DNA of 33,923 bases. Origin: Candidatus Sulfotelmatobacter sp. Its GTDB lineage: Bacteria > Acidobacteriota > Terriglobia > Terriglobales > Acidobacteriaceae. The translations under genes were made by a program, and so were the position numbers. The notes under the pieces were generated by a model that was not told where the DNA came from, did no database searches, and saw only the letters and a list, made by a program, of their open reading frames with translations. Each line of letters starts with the position of its first letter. Positions within the stretch are counted from its first letter, which is position 1. The DNA lies in the NCBI GenBank assembly GCA_017883385.1, contig JADGNQ010000058.1, forward strand, positions 1-33,923, written 5' to 3'. Below are positions 16,369 through 24,994 of this stretch, piece by piece.

Positions 16369-17268
16369 TCACTGGATGAGTCCCTGCTTCTTCAGAAACT
16401 CGCGCACCACATCTTTCGCGTCGCGGTGCTCGCCGTCGACTGCATAGTTCAGTCGCCGCATTTGTTCGTCGGAAATCGTTTCCGCAAGCGCCGCGAGCAC
16501 TCCCGCGACCTCCGGGTGTTGCTGTAAAGTTTGCATCCGTATCACCGGCACCGCCTCATACGGAGGAAAATAGTGCCTGTCATCTTCCAGAACGAACAAG
16601 TCCAGCGCAGGAATCAGGCCGTCAGTCGTATTGCCGGCGGCAATGTCGATCTGATGATCTTTCAGCGCCCGTGCGAGCAGGCCTAGATCCATCACGCGCG
16701 GTGCTTCGGCGAACCGCAGGCTGTATGTTGCAGCCAGGCCACGATATCCGTCAGGCCTCTCCATAAACTCGTAGCCGAACCCGGCGCGCCATTGCGGGGC
16801 CAGCGCCGTCGCCTGCGACAACGTCCGGACATTCAAACGGCGAGCGTCCTCGCCGCGTATCTCCATCGCAAAGGTGTCGTTGAACCCGAGCGCCGGACCT
16901 AGCGTCAGCCCGAAGCGATGTTCGTATTCCCCTTTTACGCGTGCATAAACCTCCGTCTTATCACCGTCCGCTTTTTGCTTAAGAATGGCAGTCAGCGCCG
17001 TGCCAGTGTACTCCGGATAAAGGTCGATCCGCCCAGCCAGTATCGCCTGCTGACAGATGTATGTTCCCGCCAGATAGAAACGTCGTTCCACTTTCAGATG
17101 AGTGTGCGCCTCGATCTGCTGCGCCATCAACTCACCCAAAAGGAAGGATTCAGTGAAATTCTTCGACCCGATGACAATGCGATCGGTGTGCGACGGCGAG
17201 CAAGACGGCAGCAGCAGGGCCGCCGCCAACAGGAGCAATACACAAGCACTCGATCGAAGAGCCCTCAT
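16369..17268 (-). CDS. Glycine betaine/choline-type ABC transporter substrate-binding lipoprotein
   Basis: The 299-residue protein carries a lipoprotein signal peptide: MRALRSS, a hydrophobic run, and lipobox LPSC with C23 as the lipidation site. The mature part is an OpuAC/ProX-type domain (PF04069): IVIGSKNFTESFLLGELMAQ, LAGTYICQQAILAGRIDLYPEYTGTAL, LGFNDTFAM, GNTTDGLIPALDLFVLEDD. SKNFTE and YPEYTGT are characteristic of OsmF/OpuCC quaternary-amine binders. The ATG at 17268 overlaps the permease stop as ATGA. The ligand (betaine, choline, carnitine or another osmolyte) cannot be fixed from sequence. Confidence 0.9.
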   Translation of the reverse strand: MRALRSSACVLLLLAAALLLPSCSPSHTDRIVIGSKNFTESFLLGELMAQQIEAHTHLKVERRFYLAGTYICQQAILAGRIDLYPEYTGTALTAILKQKADGDKTEVYARVKGEYEHRFGLTLGPALGFNDTFAMEIRGEDARRLNVRTLSQATALAPQWRAGFGYEFMERPDGYRGLAATYSLRFAEAPRVMDLGLLARALKDHQIDIAAGNTTDGLIPALDLFVLEDDRHYFPPYEAVPVIRMQTLQQHPEVAGVLAALAETISDEQMRRLNYAVDGEHRDAKDVVREFLKKQGLIQ

Positions 17269-17897
17269 CGTGCACGCAACCGCCGCTCCAGCCATCCCAA
17301 GCCGAAGTCCGCCGCCAGCGCCAGGATCGCCGCCGGAATTGCCCCGGCCAGAATCACGCTGTCGTCGACCATAGCCAGTCCCCGAAAAATAAACTCCCCG
17401 AGCCCTCCCGCACCGATTGCTGCAGCTATCGTGGCCAGCCCAACCGAAATAACAACGGCTACCCGTACGCCTGAAAGGATTACGCTTGCCGCCAGCGGGA
17501 GCTGCACTTGAAATAAAAGCTGCGATTCCGTGAGTCCCATGCCTCGCCCAGCCTCTACTACTGCGGGATCGACGCCGCGGATTCCGGTGTAAGTATTCCG
17601 AATAATGGGCAGCAGGGCATATAGCGTCAGCGCCAGAATCGCCAACCGATCCGCACGCTCGCCCAGCCAGGGCACTGGCAGTAGAAACCCGAACAGCGCA
17701 AGACTCGGGATCGTCTGGATCACGTTGGCGCTCCCCAGCACCGGCTTGTTCAACCCGGGCCTCCGCGCGATCACGATCCCCAACGGTATCCCAATCAGCG
17801 CCGCGAACACCGTAGAAACTCCCACCAGCCAGAGATGTTCCAGCGTGAGTTCCAGCACTTGCTCATGATTGTGCAAAATGAATCGAAAGACGTTCAT
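17265..17897 (-). CDS. Glycine betaine/choline-type ABC transporter permease
   Basis: This 210-residue inner-membrane protein has about five to six membrane segments and the binding-protein-dependent transport signature VEAGRGMGLTESQLLFQVQLPLAASVILSGVRVAVVIS-like region, in which the EAA loop contacts the ATPase. Other OpuCB/YehW-like features are LGIVIARRPGLNKPVLGSANVIQTIPSLALFG and GAGGLGEFIFRGLAM. The start at 17897 overlaps the ATPase stop as ATGA, which decides it over an upstream in-frame start. Only one permease gene is present, so the importer probably uses a homodimer. Confidence 0.92.
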   Translation of the reverse strand: MNVFRFILHNHEQVLELTLEHLWLVGVSTVFAALIGIPLGIVIARRPGLNKPVLGSANVIQTIPSLALFGFLLPVPWLGERADRLAILALTLYALLPIIRNTYTGIRGVDPAVVEAGRGMGLTESQLLFQVQLPLAASVILSGVRVAVVISVGLATIAAAIGAGGLGEFIFRGLAMVDDSVILAGAIPAAILALAADFGLGWLERRLRAR

Positions 17898-18682
17898 AGT
17901 GCGCCTCGATTCGCTACCGACTCTAGTCCGTCGCCGAAAGCCCTGACATATGCCGACGCCCACGGATCCGTCGACCGCACAAATTCCTGCGGCCCAAGCA
18001 CCGTGACCAGTCGCCCCGCCTCCATCAATGCAACCCGCGATCCGAGGCGCAACGCCTCGCGCAGATCATGCGTCACAAAGACCACCGTCTTGTGAAGTCT
18101 CTGCTGTAGAGAAAGAAACTCACGTTGCAGTTCGTCACGCGTCAATGGATCAAGCGCCCCAAACGGCTCGTCCATGAGGAGTATCTCGGGATCTGCCGCC
18201 AACGCCCGAGCCACTCCGACCCGCTGCCGCTGTCCGCCCGAGAGCTGATGCGGGAAGCGCAACGCCAGCTCTGGAGATAACCCCACTAACCGCAATAGCT
18301 CCTCCACGCGAGCGCAAACCTTTTGCTCGGGCCACCCTTCGATCCTGGGGACCAGCCCCACGTTTCGCTCCACTGTGAAATGCGGAAACAGGCCAACATC
18401 CTGGATGACATAGCCGATACCACGGCGCAGCCGAATGACATCACCCGAGGCATTTGGCACGCCCCTCACCAGCACTTCTCCCGCGGTGGGCGATAACAGG
18501 CGGTTGACCAGCTTCAACGTTGTGGTTTTGCCTGAGCCGCTGCGACCCAACAGCACAAGAGTCTCGCCAGGGTGCACTTGCAGATTGATCCCGGAAAGAA
18601 CCTGCACGTCGCCCACTCCGTAGGAAACACCACGAAACTCAATGACCGGCCTTGCGGCGGTAGGTTGCATTTGAGCCAGCAT
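17894..18682 (-). CDS. Glycine betaine/choline-type ABC transporter ATP-binding protein
   Basis: This cytoplasmic ATPase energises the importer encoded downstream. It has Walker A GRSGSGKTT (K52 with the chosen start), Q-loop YVIQDVGLFPHFTV, signature LSGGQRQRVGVARALA, Walker B ILLMDEPFGALDPLTR and the switch His in FVTHDLREAL. QDVGLFPHFTVERNV is typical of the OpuCA/ProV-like group, but the C-terminal CBS domains found in OpuCA are absent (about 262 residues in total). The start is uncertain. ATGs at 18670, 18682 and 18754 are all in frame and none has a convincing Shine-Dalgarno; 18682 gives a normal N-terminus. First gene of the ATPase-permease-lipoprotein operon. Confidence 0.9.
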   Translation of the reverse strand: MLAQMQPTAARPVIEFRGVSYGVGDVQVLSGINLQVHPGETLVLLGRSGSGKTTTLKLVNRLLSPTAGEVLVRGVPNASGDVIRLRRGIGYVIQDVGLFPHFTVERNVGLVPRIEGWPEQKVCARVEELLRLVGLSPELALRFPHQLSGGQRQRVGVARALAADPEILLMDEPFGALDPLTRDELQREFLSLQQRLHKTVVFVTHDLREALRLGSRVALMEAGRLVTVLGPQEFVRSTDPWASAYVRAFGDGLESVANRGAL

Positions 18683-18791
18683 ACCCGAGTTCAAATCCAC
18701 ACCCAACGTGATTCTGGGAACACTGGGGGGCTTGCGTTGTTGGAGGGTTTTCATGGCCAAACGAGAAATGGCCTCAGATCACAATCTGTCG

Positions 18792-18821
18792 TTGGTTTTA
18801 GTGACCTTTAGTGTTTATAAC
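18792..18821 (+). promoter_or_regulatory. Candidate sigma70 promoter for the PAS kinase operon
   Basis: TTGGTT (18792-18797), an 18-nt spacer and TATAAC (18816-18821) form a -35/-10 pair between the divergent ABC operon and the multi-PAS kinase gene. The -10 matches five of six consensus positions, the -35 fewer. The spacer contains TTTAGTGACCTTTAGTG, a heptamer TTTAGTG repeated with 10-bp spacing, possibly a regulator site on one face of the helix. Confidence 0.4.
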
Positions 18822-18883
18822 TGCTTCCTCCTTGCTCAACTGATCGCTTGGCCCTGCCGATGTACATAAGCGCGGGAATACTC

Positions 18884-21800
18884 ATGCCACTGGGCCAAAT
18901 CGTGAAGCGTTCCGAGAGTGAGTCGAAGACTGAGCTGCAGTTGATCGTGGATGCTGTGGTCGAGGGCGTCTGCGGTGTGGACGCCGAAGGGCATGCGACG
19001 TTCTGCAACGACGCTTTGCTGAAGATGACTGGCTACCGGAGGGGAGAGATCGTTGGAAAGAGTATCCACGAATTGCTGCATCACAGCCGGCCCGATGGAA
19101 CCAGGTACCCGGCGGAGGAGTGTCCCTTCCATAAGGCAGTAGTAGCAAATCAGCCGGCGCGCATCCTGGGCGAATTTCTTTGGCGAAAAGATGGGAGTCG
19201 CTTTCCCACGGATCAGTCGGTACGTCCCCTGCAGAGGCCATCGGGCGGGACCTTCCATGTGCTTACGGTGAAGGACAACACCGAAATACAGGAGGCCAAA
19301 GACGTGCTTCGCCGGAGCGAAGAGAAGTTTCGCAGAATCCTGGCGAGCGCTCCGGATGTGGCTTGGACCTCCGACCGGCATGGTCGGACGATCTACATCA
19401 GCCCTAAAGCCGAGTCGGTGCTCGGCTACACCACGAAAGAAATCTACGCGGGCGGCACTCATCTCTGGCTCAGTCAGATTCATGCGGAAGACTTTGGCCG
19501 GGTGAATCGGTCCTATGCTGCTCTTTTTGAGAAGCAGGGTGCGTTCGACGAGGAATACCGCATCCGGAGGAAAGATGGAGCCTGGATCTGGGTCCACGAC
19601 CGCGCGTCGGGTACTCACGAAGAGAACGGAGTGCTCTACGCCGATGGCTTTCTCTGCGATATCACGCGGCGCAAACAGGCTGAAACTGAACTCCATTCCC
19701 AGACCGCATTTCTGGAAGCACAAGCCAACTCCACGATCGATGGCATCCTCGTGGTGGACCGGTGCGGCAAACGGCTGATGCAGAACCAGCGCCTGGGAGA
19801 ACTCTTCAATATCCCTGCCGACTCAATAGCCGACACAGACGACGGGAAGATGCTCAAGTACGTCGCCTCAATCATCAAGGATCCGGAATCCTTCATGACC
19901 AAAGTCAACCACCTCTACAAGCATCCGGACGAGACCAGTCGTGACGAACTCGAGTTGAAGAATGGAACGTTCCTGGATCGCTATTCCGCTCCGGTGGTCG
20001 ACAAGAACGGCGTCTACTACGGGCGGATTTGGACTTTCCGGGACATCACCGAGCGAAAGCAGGACGCGGACGAACTCCAGCAACTGTCCCTGGCGGTCGA
20101 GCAGAGTCCCGTTTCCGTGGTCATTACGGACCCGCAAGGCAACATCAGCTACGTGAATCGCAAATTCACAGAGTGCACGGGTTATAGCCGGGAGGAGGTC
20201 GTGGGCAAGAATCCGCGCATCCTGAACGCTGGGCGTGCCTCACCCGAACTTTACCGGAACCTGTGGTCCACCATCACGCACGGGCGCGTGTGGCACGGCG
20301 AGTTCTGTAACAAGAAGAAGAATGGCGAGATCTACTGGGATGCCGCAACCGTTACGCCGATCACCGACCGCAAAGGGATCATCACTCATTTTCTCGCGGT
20401 CAAGGAAGACATCACGGAGCGCAGGCGGGCAGAGAAGGAACTGTATGAATCACGCCAGATGCTTCAGTCCATTCTGGACGCCATTCCGCAACGGGTCTTC
20501 TGGAAAGATCGGAACAGCATTTATCTGGGCTGCAATCGGGCATTTGCGACCGATGCTCGTTTAGACGCTCCGTCCGCGATTGTCGGCAAAAGTGATGTTG
20601 ACCTCGCCTGGACCGGCGTGGCTGAACTTTATCGCGCCGATGACCAATTGGTGATGGAGCAGGAATCGGCCAAGCTCAACTTTCACGAACATCAGACCAG
20701 ACCGGACGGAAGCGTGCTGTGGCTCCAGACTAACAAATTGCCGCTGCGGGACCGGGATGGCAAGGTGACCGGCGTCATCGGCACTTACGAGGACGTTACC
20801 GAACGCAAGGAGGCGGATCAGAAGGTTCGAGAGTTGCTGGATTCAATCCCGGAGGCAGTCTACGGAATCGACACGCAAGGCAAATGCACGTTCTGCAATC
20901 CCTCTTGCCTCCAACTAGTCGGTTATCAGGAGTCTGCGGACTTGCTTGGTAGGGACATGCACGCCCTCATCCACCATTCACTGCCGGATGGAACGCCTTA
21001 CGCCGTGGAGAAGTGCCACATCTACGAAGCTTTTCGCCGCGGACAGGGCACCCACATCGATAACGAAGTTCTCTGGCGCCGCGACGGCACCAGCTTTTCT
21101 GCCGAATACTGGTCGCATCCGATACACCGGGGCGGGAAACTAGTCGGCGCGGTTGTGACTTTCGTGAACATTACCGAGCGCAGGCGGGCGGAAAAGGAAC
21201 TTCGGCTGACAAAGTCTTCGCTGGAAAGCGCTTCGGACGCTGTATTTTGGATGGACCCGCGGGGCCGTGTCGTTTACGCCAACGAAGCGGCCTGCCGCTC
21301 GTTGGAACGTTCGCGCGAGGAACTCTTTTCTCTGTCGATTCCGGATATAGATCCGCTTTGCCCCAAGGAGGCGTGGACGGCGTTCTGGAAGGAGATCAAA
21401 ACGCAGGGCGCGATGACCTTTGAAACTCACCACCAAACCAAACCGGGGCGGCGTTTCCCCGTGGAAGTGACCGCGAACTACATCGAGTTTGACGGGCAGG
21501 AATATAGCTTTGCGTTTGTGCGAAACCTTACCGAGCGCCGGGCGCTGGAGAGCCAGCTTCGCCAGGCACAAAAGCTCGAAGGCATTGGCCAGCTGGCCGC
21601 AGGCATTGCCCACGAAATCAATACGCCGACGCAGTTCGTAACCGACAACCTCACATTCCTGCGCGATTCCTGGAAGTCGAGTCACGAGTTGCTGGAACGG
21701 TATCGCGACGCCATCCGAAATAACGCTGAAACATTGCCGCCGGGCGTGGCCGCGGCCCTGCAGGAGGCGGAACAGAGCTGCGATCTCGATTTCATCGCGT

Positions 21801-22390
21801 CCGAGGCGCCTCGCGCCATCGACCAGAGCCTGGACGGAGCTTGTCGAGTGGCCAAGATCGTCCGGGCCATGAAGGAATTTTCCCACCCCGACTCGGCCGA
21901 AAAAACTGCAACCAACCTCAACAAGGCCATCGAGTCCACCATCACCGTGGCCCGCAACGAGTGGAAATACGTGTCCGAGATTGTTATCGAGTTCGATGAA
22001 ACCCTGCCTCCCGTTGTGTGCTATCCCGGGGATATCAATCAGGTCGCCCTCAACCTGATTGTCAATGCCGCTCATTCCATCAAAGAGAAAATAAAAGATG
22101 GTGAAAAAGGACGGATTACAGTGGGCACGCGGACGCGGGGCGAGTTTGTGGAAATCTCAGTGAAGGACACGGGCAACGGAATCCCCGAAGCCATTCAGAG
22201 CAGAGTCTTTGACCCATTTTTCACGACCAAGGAGGTCGGCAAGGGAACGGGCCAAGGCTTGGCCTTGGCCTATACCGTGGTTGTCAAGAAACATGGGGGC
22301 AAAATCTGGTTTGAGTCGCAGATCGGACAGGGAACTACTTTCTTCATCACCTTGCCCATACGGCTGGCTGACTCTTCGAAGGAGCATTGA
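18884..22390 (+). CDS. Soluble hybrid-less histidine kinase with seven PAS domains
   Basis: The protein has about 1168 residues and no membrane segments. Seven PAS/PAC units begin near residues 17, 145, 275, 400, 526, 650 and 778, most ending in a D-I-T-E-R-x-type PAC boundary (DITRRKQAE, DITERKQDA, DITERRRAE, DVTERKEAD, NITERRRAE). The kinase core starts near 895 with LEGIGQLAAGIAHEINTPTQ (phosphoacceptor H910), then an HATPase with QVALNLIVNAAHSI, DTGNGIPE and FDPFFTTKEVGKGTGQGLAL. The AHEINTPTQFVTDN form of the H-box is typical of a large class of multi-PAS kinases. The start is uncertain (TTG 18848, ATG 18860 or ATG 18884); 18884 has GGGAA upstream. Its stop overlaps the next start (TGATG), so it is coupled to a receiver-HDOD partner. 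Confidence 0.92.
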   Translation: MPLGQIVKRSESESKTELQLIVDAVVEGVCGVDAEGHATFCNDALLKMTGYRRGEIVGKSIHELLHHSRPDGTRYPAEECPFHKAVVANQPARILGEFLWRKDGSRFPTDQSVRPLQRPSGGTFHVLTVKDNTEIQEAKDVLRRSEEKFRRILASAPDVAWTSDRHGRTIYISPKAESVLGYTTKEIYAGGTHLWLSQIHAEDFGRVNRSYAALFEKQGAFDEEYRIRRKDGAWIWVHDRASGTHEENGVLYADGFLCDITRRKQAETELHSQTAFLEAQANSTIDGILVVDRCGKRLMQNQRLGELFNIPADSIADTDDGKMLKYVASIIKDPESFMTKVNHLYKHPDETSRDELELKNGTFLDRYSAPVVDKNGVYYGRIWTFRDITERKQDADELQQLSLAVEQSPVSVVITDPQGNISYVNRKFTECTGYSREEVVGKNPRILNAGRASPELYRNLWSTITHGRVWHGEFCNKKKNGEIYWDAATVTPITDRKGIITHFLAVKEDITERRRAEKELYESRQMLQSILDAIPQRVFWKDRNSIYLGCNRAFATDARLDAPSAIVGKSDVDLAWTGVAELYRADDQLVMEQESAKLNFHEHQTRPDGSVLWLQTNKLPLRDRDGKVTGVIGTYEDVTERKEADQKVRELLDSIPEAVYGIDTQGKCTFCNPSCLQLVGYQESADLLGRDMHALIHHSLPDGTPYAVEKCHIYEAFRRGQGTHIDNEVLWRRDGTSFSAEYWSHPIHRGGKLVGAVVTFVNITERRRAEKELRLTKSSLESASDAVFWMDPRGRVVYANEAACRSLERSREELFSLSIPDIDPLCPKEAWTAFWKEIKTQGAMTFETHHQTKPGRRFPVEVTANYIEFDGQEYSFAFVRNLTERRALESQLRQAQKLEGIGQLAAGIAHEINTPTQFVTDNLTFLRDSWKSSHELLERYRDAIRNNAETLPPGVAAALQEAEQSCDLDFIASEAPRAIDQSLDGACRVAKIVRAMKEFSHPDSAEKTATNLNKAIESTITVARNEWKYVSEIVIEFDETLPPVVCYPGDINQVALNLIVNAAHSIKEKIKDGEKGRITVGTRTRGEFVEISVKDTGNGIPEAIQSRVFDPFFTTKEVGKGTGQGLALAYTVVVKKHGGKIWFESQIGQGTTFFITLPIRLADSSKEH

Positions 22391-23619
22391 TGCCGAAACG
22401 CCTGCTGTTTGTCGACGACGAATCCATGGTCCTCGATGGCCTCCGGCGAGCCTTGCATGGCATGCGTGAGGTGTGGGACATGCATTTCGTCGATAGCGCC
22501 GAAGCCGCACTGCAGGCTCTGGAAAAACAACCGTATGACGCAGTGGTTTCGGATATGCGCATGCCTTTGATGGATGGTGCCCAACTGCTGGAGCAGATCA
22601 AGCAACGTTATCCGGATGTTGTGCGCATGATCCTGTCGGGGCAGTCGAGCCGGGAAGCAGTGTACCGCTCCATCGCGCCGGCGCACCAGTTCCTGTCCAA
22701 GCCTTGCGACCCTCAGGAGTTAGCGGCGCGGCTGAGTCAGGCCCTCGCCATGCGCGATCTGCTCTCCAATCAATCTCTGAAGACGGTAATCTCGCGATTG
22801 CGGTCGATTCCAAGCCTGCCCACACTCTACGACGAAATCACTGCCGCGCTCCGTTTAGAGAGTCCCTCCCTGGAGCAAATCGCCCGGATCATTTCGAAGG
22901 ATGTCGGGATGGCGGCGAAGATTCTGCAACTGGCGAACTCCGCGTTTGTCGGCGCCAGCGGACGGGTATCAAGCCTGTTGCAGGCCCTCTCTCTGATCGG
23001 TACCGAGACCGTGCGCACCCTGGTGTTGTCGGTGCATGTCTTTTCACAGTGTGACGGCAACACCCAAGTCCGCGCCAGCTTGCCCGCGCTGTGGGACCAT
23101 AGCGTCGCAGTATCGTCCCTTGCCCAGCGCATTGCCGCCTGCGAGGGTTGCGCGAAGGCGATGGTGGAGGAGAGCTTCACCGCAGGGTTGCTGCACGATG
23201 TCGGCAAGGTGGTCCTTCTCGCGGAAATGCCTCGCGAGTACCATGAAATTTTTGAGCTCGACCCCGATGCGGGCAAGGAACTCGAACGGGAACGCCTGGG
23301 TTGCACGCACGCGGAAGTGGGTGCGTACCTAATGAGCATCTGGGGCCTTCCCTTGGCTCTGGTCCACGCCGTCGCTTTCCACCATCATCCTTCCGAGTCA
23401 GTCGAGACCCAGTTTTCCTCGCTAACGGCGGTCCACGCGGCTGATGCCATTGCGAGCGCAACCGATGCATCTCCCCTGAACCACGACATTGAAATGGACC
23501 TGAGTTATCTCGAACGTCTGGGGCTGCGTGAGAGAGAAGGTCGCTGGCGCAGCATTCATGAAGAACAAGGTAGAACTTCACCGGCACAGCTAGCAGAAGG
23601 GCGTTCGTCGAGCGCCTAA
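22390..23619 (+). CDS. Response regulator with REC and HDOD domains
   Basis: The 409-residue protein has an N-terminal REC domain (LLFVDDES; phosphoacceptor D55 in AVVSDMRMPLMDG; conserved Lys in FLSKPCDP). From about residue 140 there is an HDOD domain: LRSIPSLPTLYDEI, IARIISKDVGMAAKILQLANSAF, LQALSLIGTETVRTLVL, AGLLHDVGKVVL and HAEVGAYLMSIWGLP. HDOD modules are HD-related signalling domains, usually without known catalysis; here an HD pair is present in LLHDVGK. The ATG at 22390 overlaps the kinase stop by one base, with GGAG at 22381-22384. The start-stop overlap and shared strand make it the likely cognate regulator of the PAS kinase. It has no DNA-binding domain. Confidence 0.92.
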   Translation: MPKRLLFVDDESMVLDGLRRALHGMREVWDMHFVDSAEAALQALEKQPYDAVVSDMRMPLMDGAQLLEQIKQRYPDVVRMILSGQSSREAVYRSIAPAHQFLSKPCDPQELAARLSQALAMRDLLSNQSLKTVISRLRSIPSLPTLYDEITAALRLESPSLEQIARIISKDVGMAAKILQLANSAFVGASGRVSSLLQALSLIGTETVRTLVLSVHVFSQCDGNTQVRASLPALWDHSVAVSSLAQRIAACEGCAKAMVEESFTAGLLHDVGKVVLLAEMPREYHEIFELDPDAGKELERERLGCTHAEVGAYLMSIWGLPLALVHAVAFHHHPSESVETQFSSLTAVHAADAIASATDASPLNHDIEMDLSYLERLGLREREGRWRSIHEEQGRTSPAQLAEGRSSSA

Positions 23620-23802
23620 AGCAAAGACTGGCAGGCGCCGATGGATTGATTGGACGCCCGCCACTCTGCCAACTGGTCGGTTGACCTCGAGCACGCCCTC
23701 TCATCCATCGTCAGGGGGACCGATCCAGTTGGGCGCAACCGCCCGTGGCGAAAGTTGGAACGAACTCTGCCGGCATGAGGCAGGAATAAGAAGGGGAACG
23801 CA

Positions 23803-24948
23803 ATGGCTGAGAGGATTCTTCTGGTGGACGACGATGCCAACGTCCTTAACGGCTATCGCCGCAGTTTGAGTCGTGAGTTTCTGATGGAGACCGCCGAGGG
23901 CGGGCAACAAGCCCTGGCCCTGGCGTCTGAGAAAGGGCCCTACGCGGTCGTGATTTCCGACATGCGCATGCCCGGCATGGATGGCATCCAGCTTTTGAGC
24001 CGAATTCGGGCTTCATCGCCCGATACGATCCGCGTAATGCTAACCGGCAACGCCGACACGGAAACCGCCATTAACGCCATCAATGAGGGCAGCATTTTCC
24101 GCTTCCTCAACAAACCCTGCAGTAAGGAAGTGATGGCCAAGACCATCACAGCAGCGCTGGTTCAGTACCAGTTGGTCACGGCTGAAAAGCAGCTTCTGGA
24201 ACAGACCTTGAGCGGCAGCCTGCAAGTGCTGACCGAAGTGCTCAGCCTGGTGAATCCCGCAGCCTTCAGCCGCGCCGAGCGTGCCCGCCGCTACATCCAC
24301 CACATCGTCACGGCGATGAATCTGGGAAACCCGTGGCAATATGAGGTTGCCGCCATGTTGTCGCAACTGGGTTGCGTGACGCTGGCTCCGGAAACAATTG
24401 ATGCCGTCTACAACGGGGAGAAGCTCTCTCCGAATGAGCAGGCCCAATACGACGCGCATCCCAGTGTGGCTTCTGGGCTGCTATCGAAGATTCCCCGCCT
24501 GGAACCCATCGCGTGGATGATCGAGCACCAGAGCCAGCCAGTTCCCAAGGGCGACGGCTCCGAGGGAGCAGACATGCGATTGGGAGCGGAAATCCTGCGG
24601 CTGGTACTGGCCTATGAACAGGCGATCCACAAGGGGGCTTCGCGAAGCGAGGCGGCACACGTACTGGCCCGGCAAAATACGAATTTCAGTCCGCAGTTCT
24701 TTCAGGCCTTGGTGACACTGGATCCGAATGCCGAAGAAGGTGAAACGAAGAAGTGCCGGATCGAAGATCTCTTGCCCGGCATGACGATCCTTCAGGAGGT
24801 CCGCACGCTCGAAGGGGCCTTGCTCATCTCCAAAGGGCAGAAGGTTACTCCGACGGTCATTTTCAAACTCAGAAACTTCCACGCCAGGCACACCATCGGC
24901 GGCGACGTGACCGTCTCTTTACCCAAAAGCACGCTGGCTTTTGTATAA
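23803..24948 (+). CDS. Response regulator with REC and degenerate HD-GYP-like domain
   Basis: The 381-residue protein has REC at residues 1-125 (LLVDDDANVL; phosphoacceptor D53 in VVISDMRMPGMDG; Lys in FLNKPCS), then a helical domain laid out like HD-GYP. AERARRYIHHIV, then AAMLSQLGCVTL where LHDIG is expected, LSPNEQAQYDAHPSVASGLLSKIP, and IEHQSQP where HHE..GYP is expected. Both the HD metal pair and the GYP triplet are gone, so cyclic-di-GMP hydrolysis is unlikely. A C-terminal segment (IEDLLPGMTILQEVRTLEGALLISKGQ) is common at the end of such regulators. The ATG has AAGGGGAA upstream. It lies 183 bp after the REC-HDOD gene and may be a second output or an adaptor of the same pathway. Confidence 0.87.
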   Translation: MAERILLVDDDANVLNGYRRSLSREFLMETAEGGQQALALASEKGPYAVVISDMRMPGMDGIQLLSRIRASSPDTIRVMLTGNADTETAINAINEGSIFRFLNKPCSKEVMAKTITAALVQYQLVTAEKQLLEQTLSGSLQVLTEVLSLVNPAAFSRAERARRYIHHIVTAMNLGNPWQYEVAAMLSQLGCVTLAPETIDAVYNGEKLSPNEQAQYDAHPSVASGLLSKIPRLEPIAWMIEHQSQPVPKGDGSEGADMRLGAEILRLVLAYEQAIHKGASRSEAAHVLARQNTNFSPQFFQALVTLDPNAEEGETKKCRIEDLLPGMTILQEVRTLEGALLISKGQKVTPTVIFKLRNFHARHTIGGDVTVSLPKSTLAFV

Positions 24949-24994
24949 GGACCTTCATAATCTCAGGACGCAATGCGACCGCGCTCGGAACGAC

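Noticed and set aside
21140-22075. Minus-strand open frame of 311 codons inside the PAS kinase gene
   Set aside because: It lies under PAS7 and the kinase core, which are clearly coding; the translation resembles no known family.
24941-24994. Upstream TTG start at 24941 for the DUF1549/DUF1553 protein
   Set aside because: It would overlap the preceding regulator gene and add a stretch with no signal or family match; ATG 24995 has a better ribosome site.
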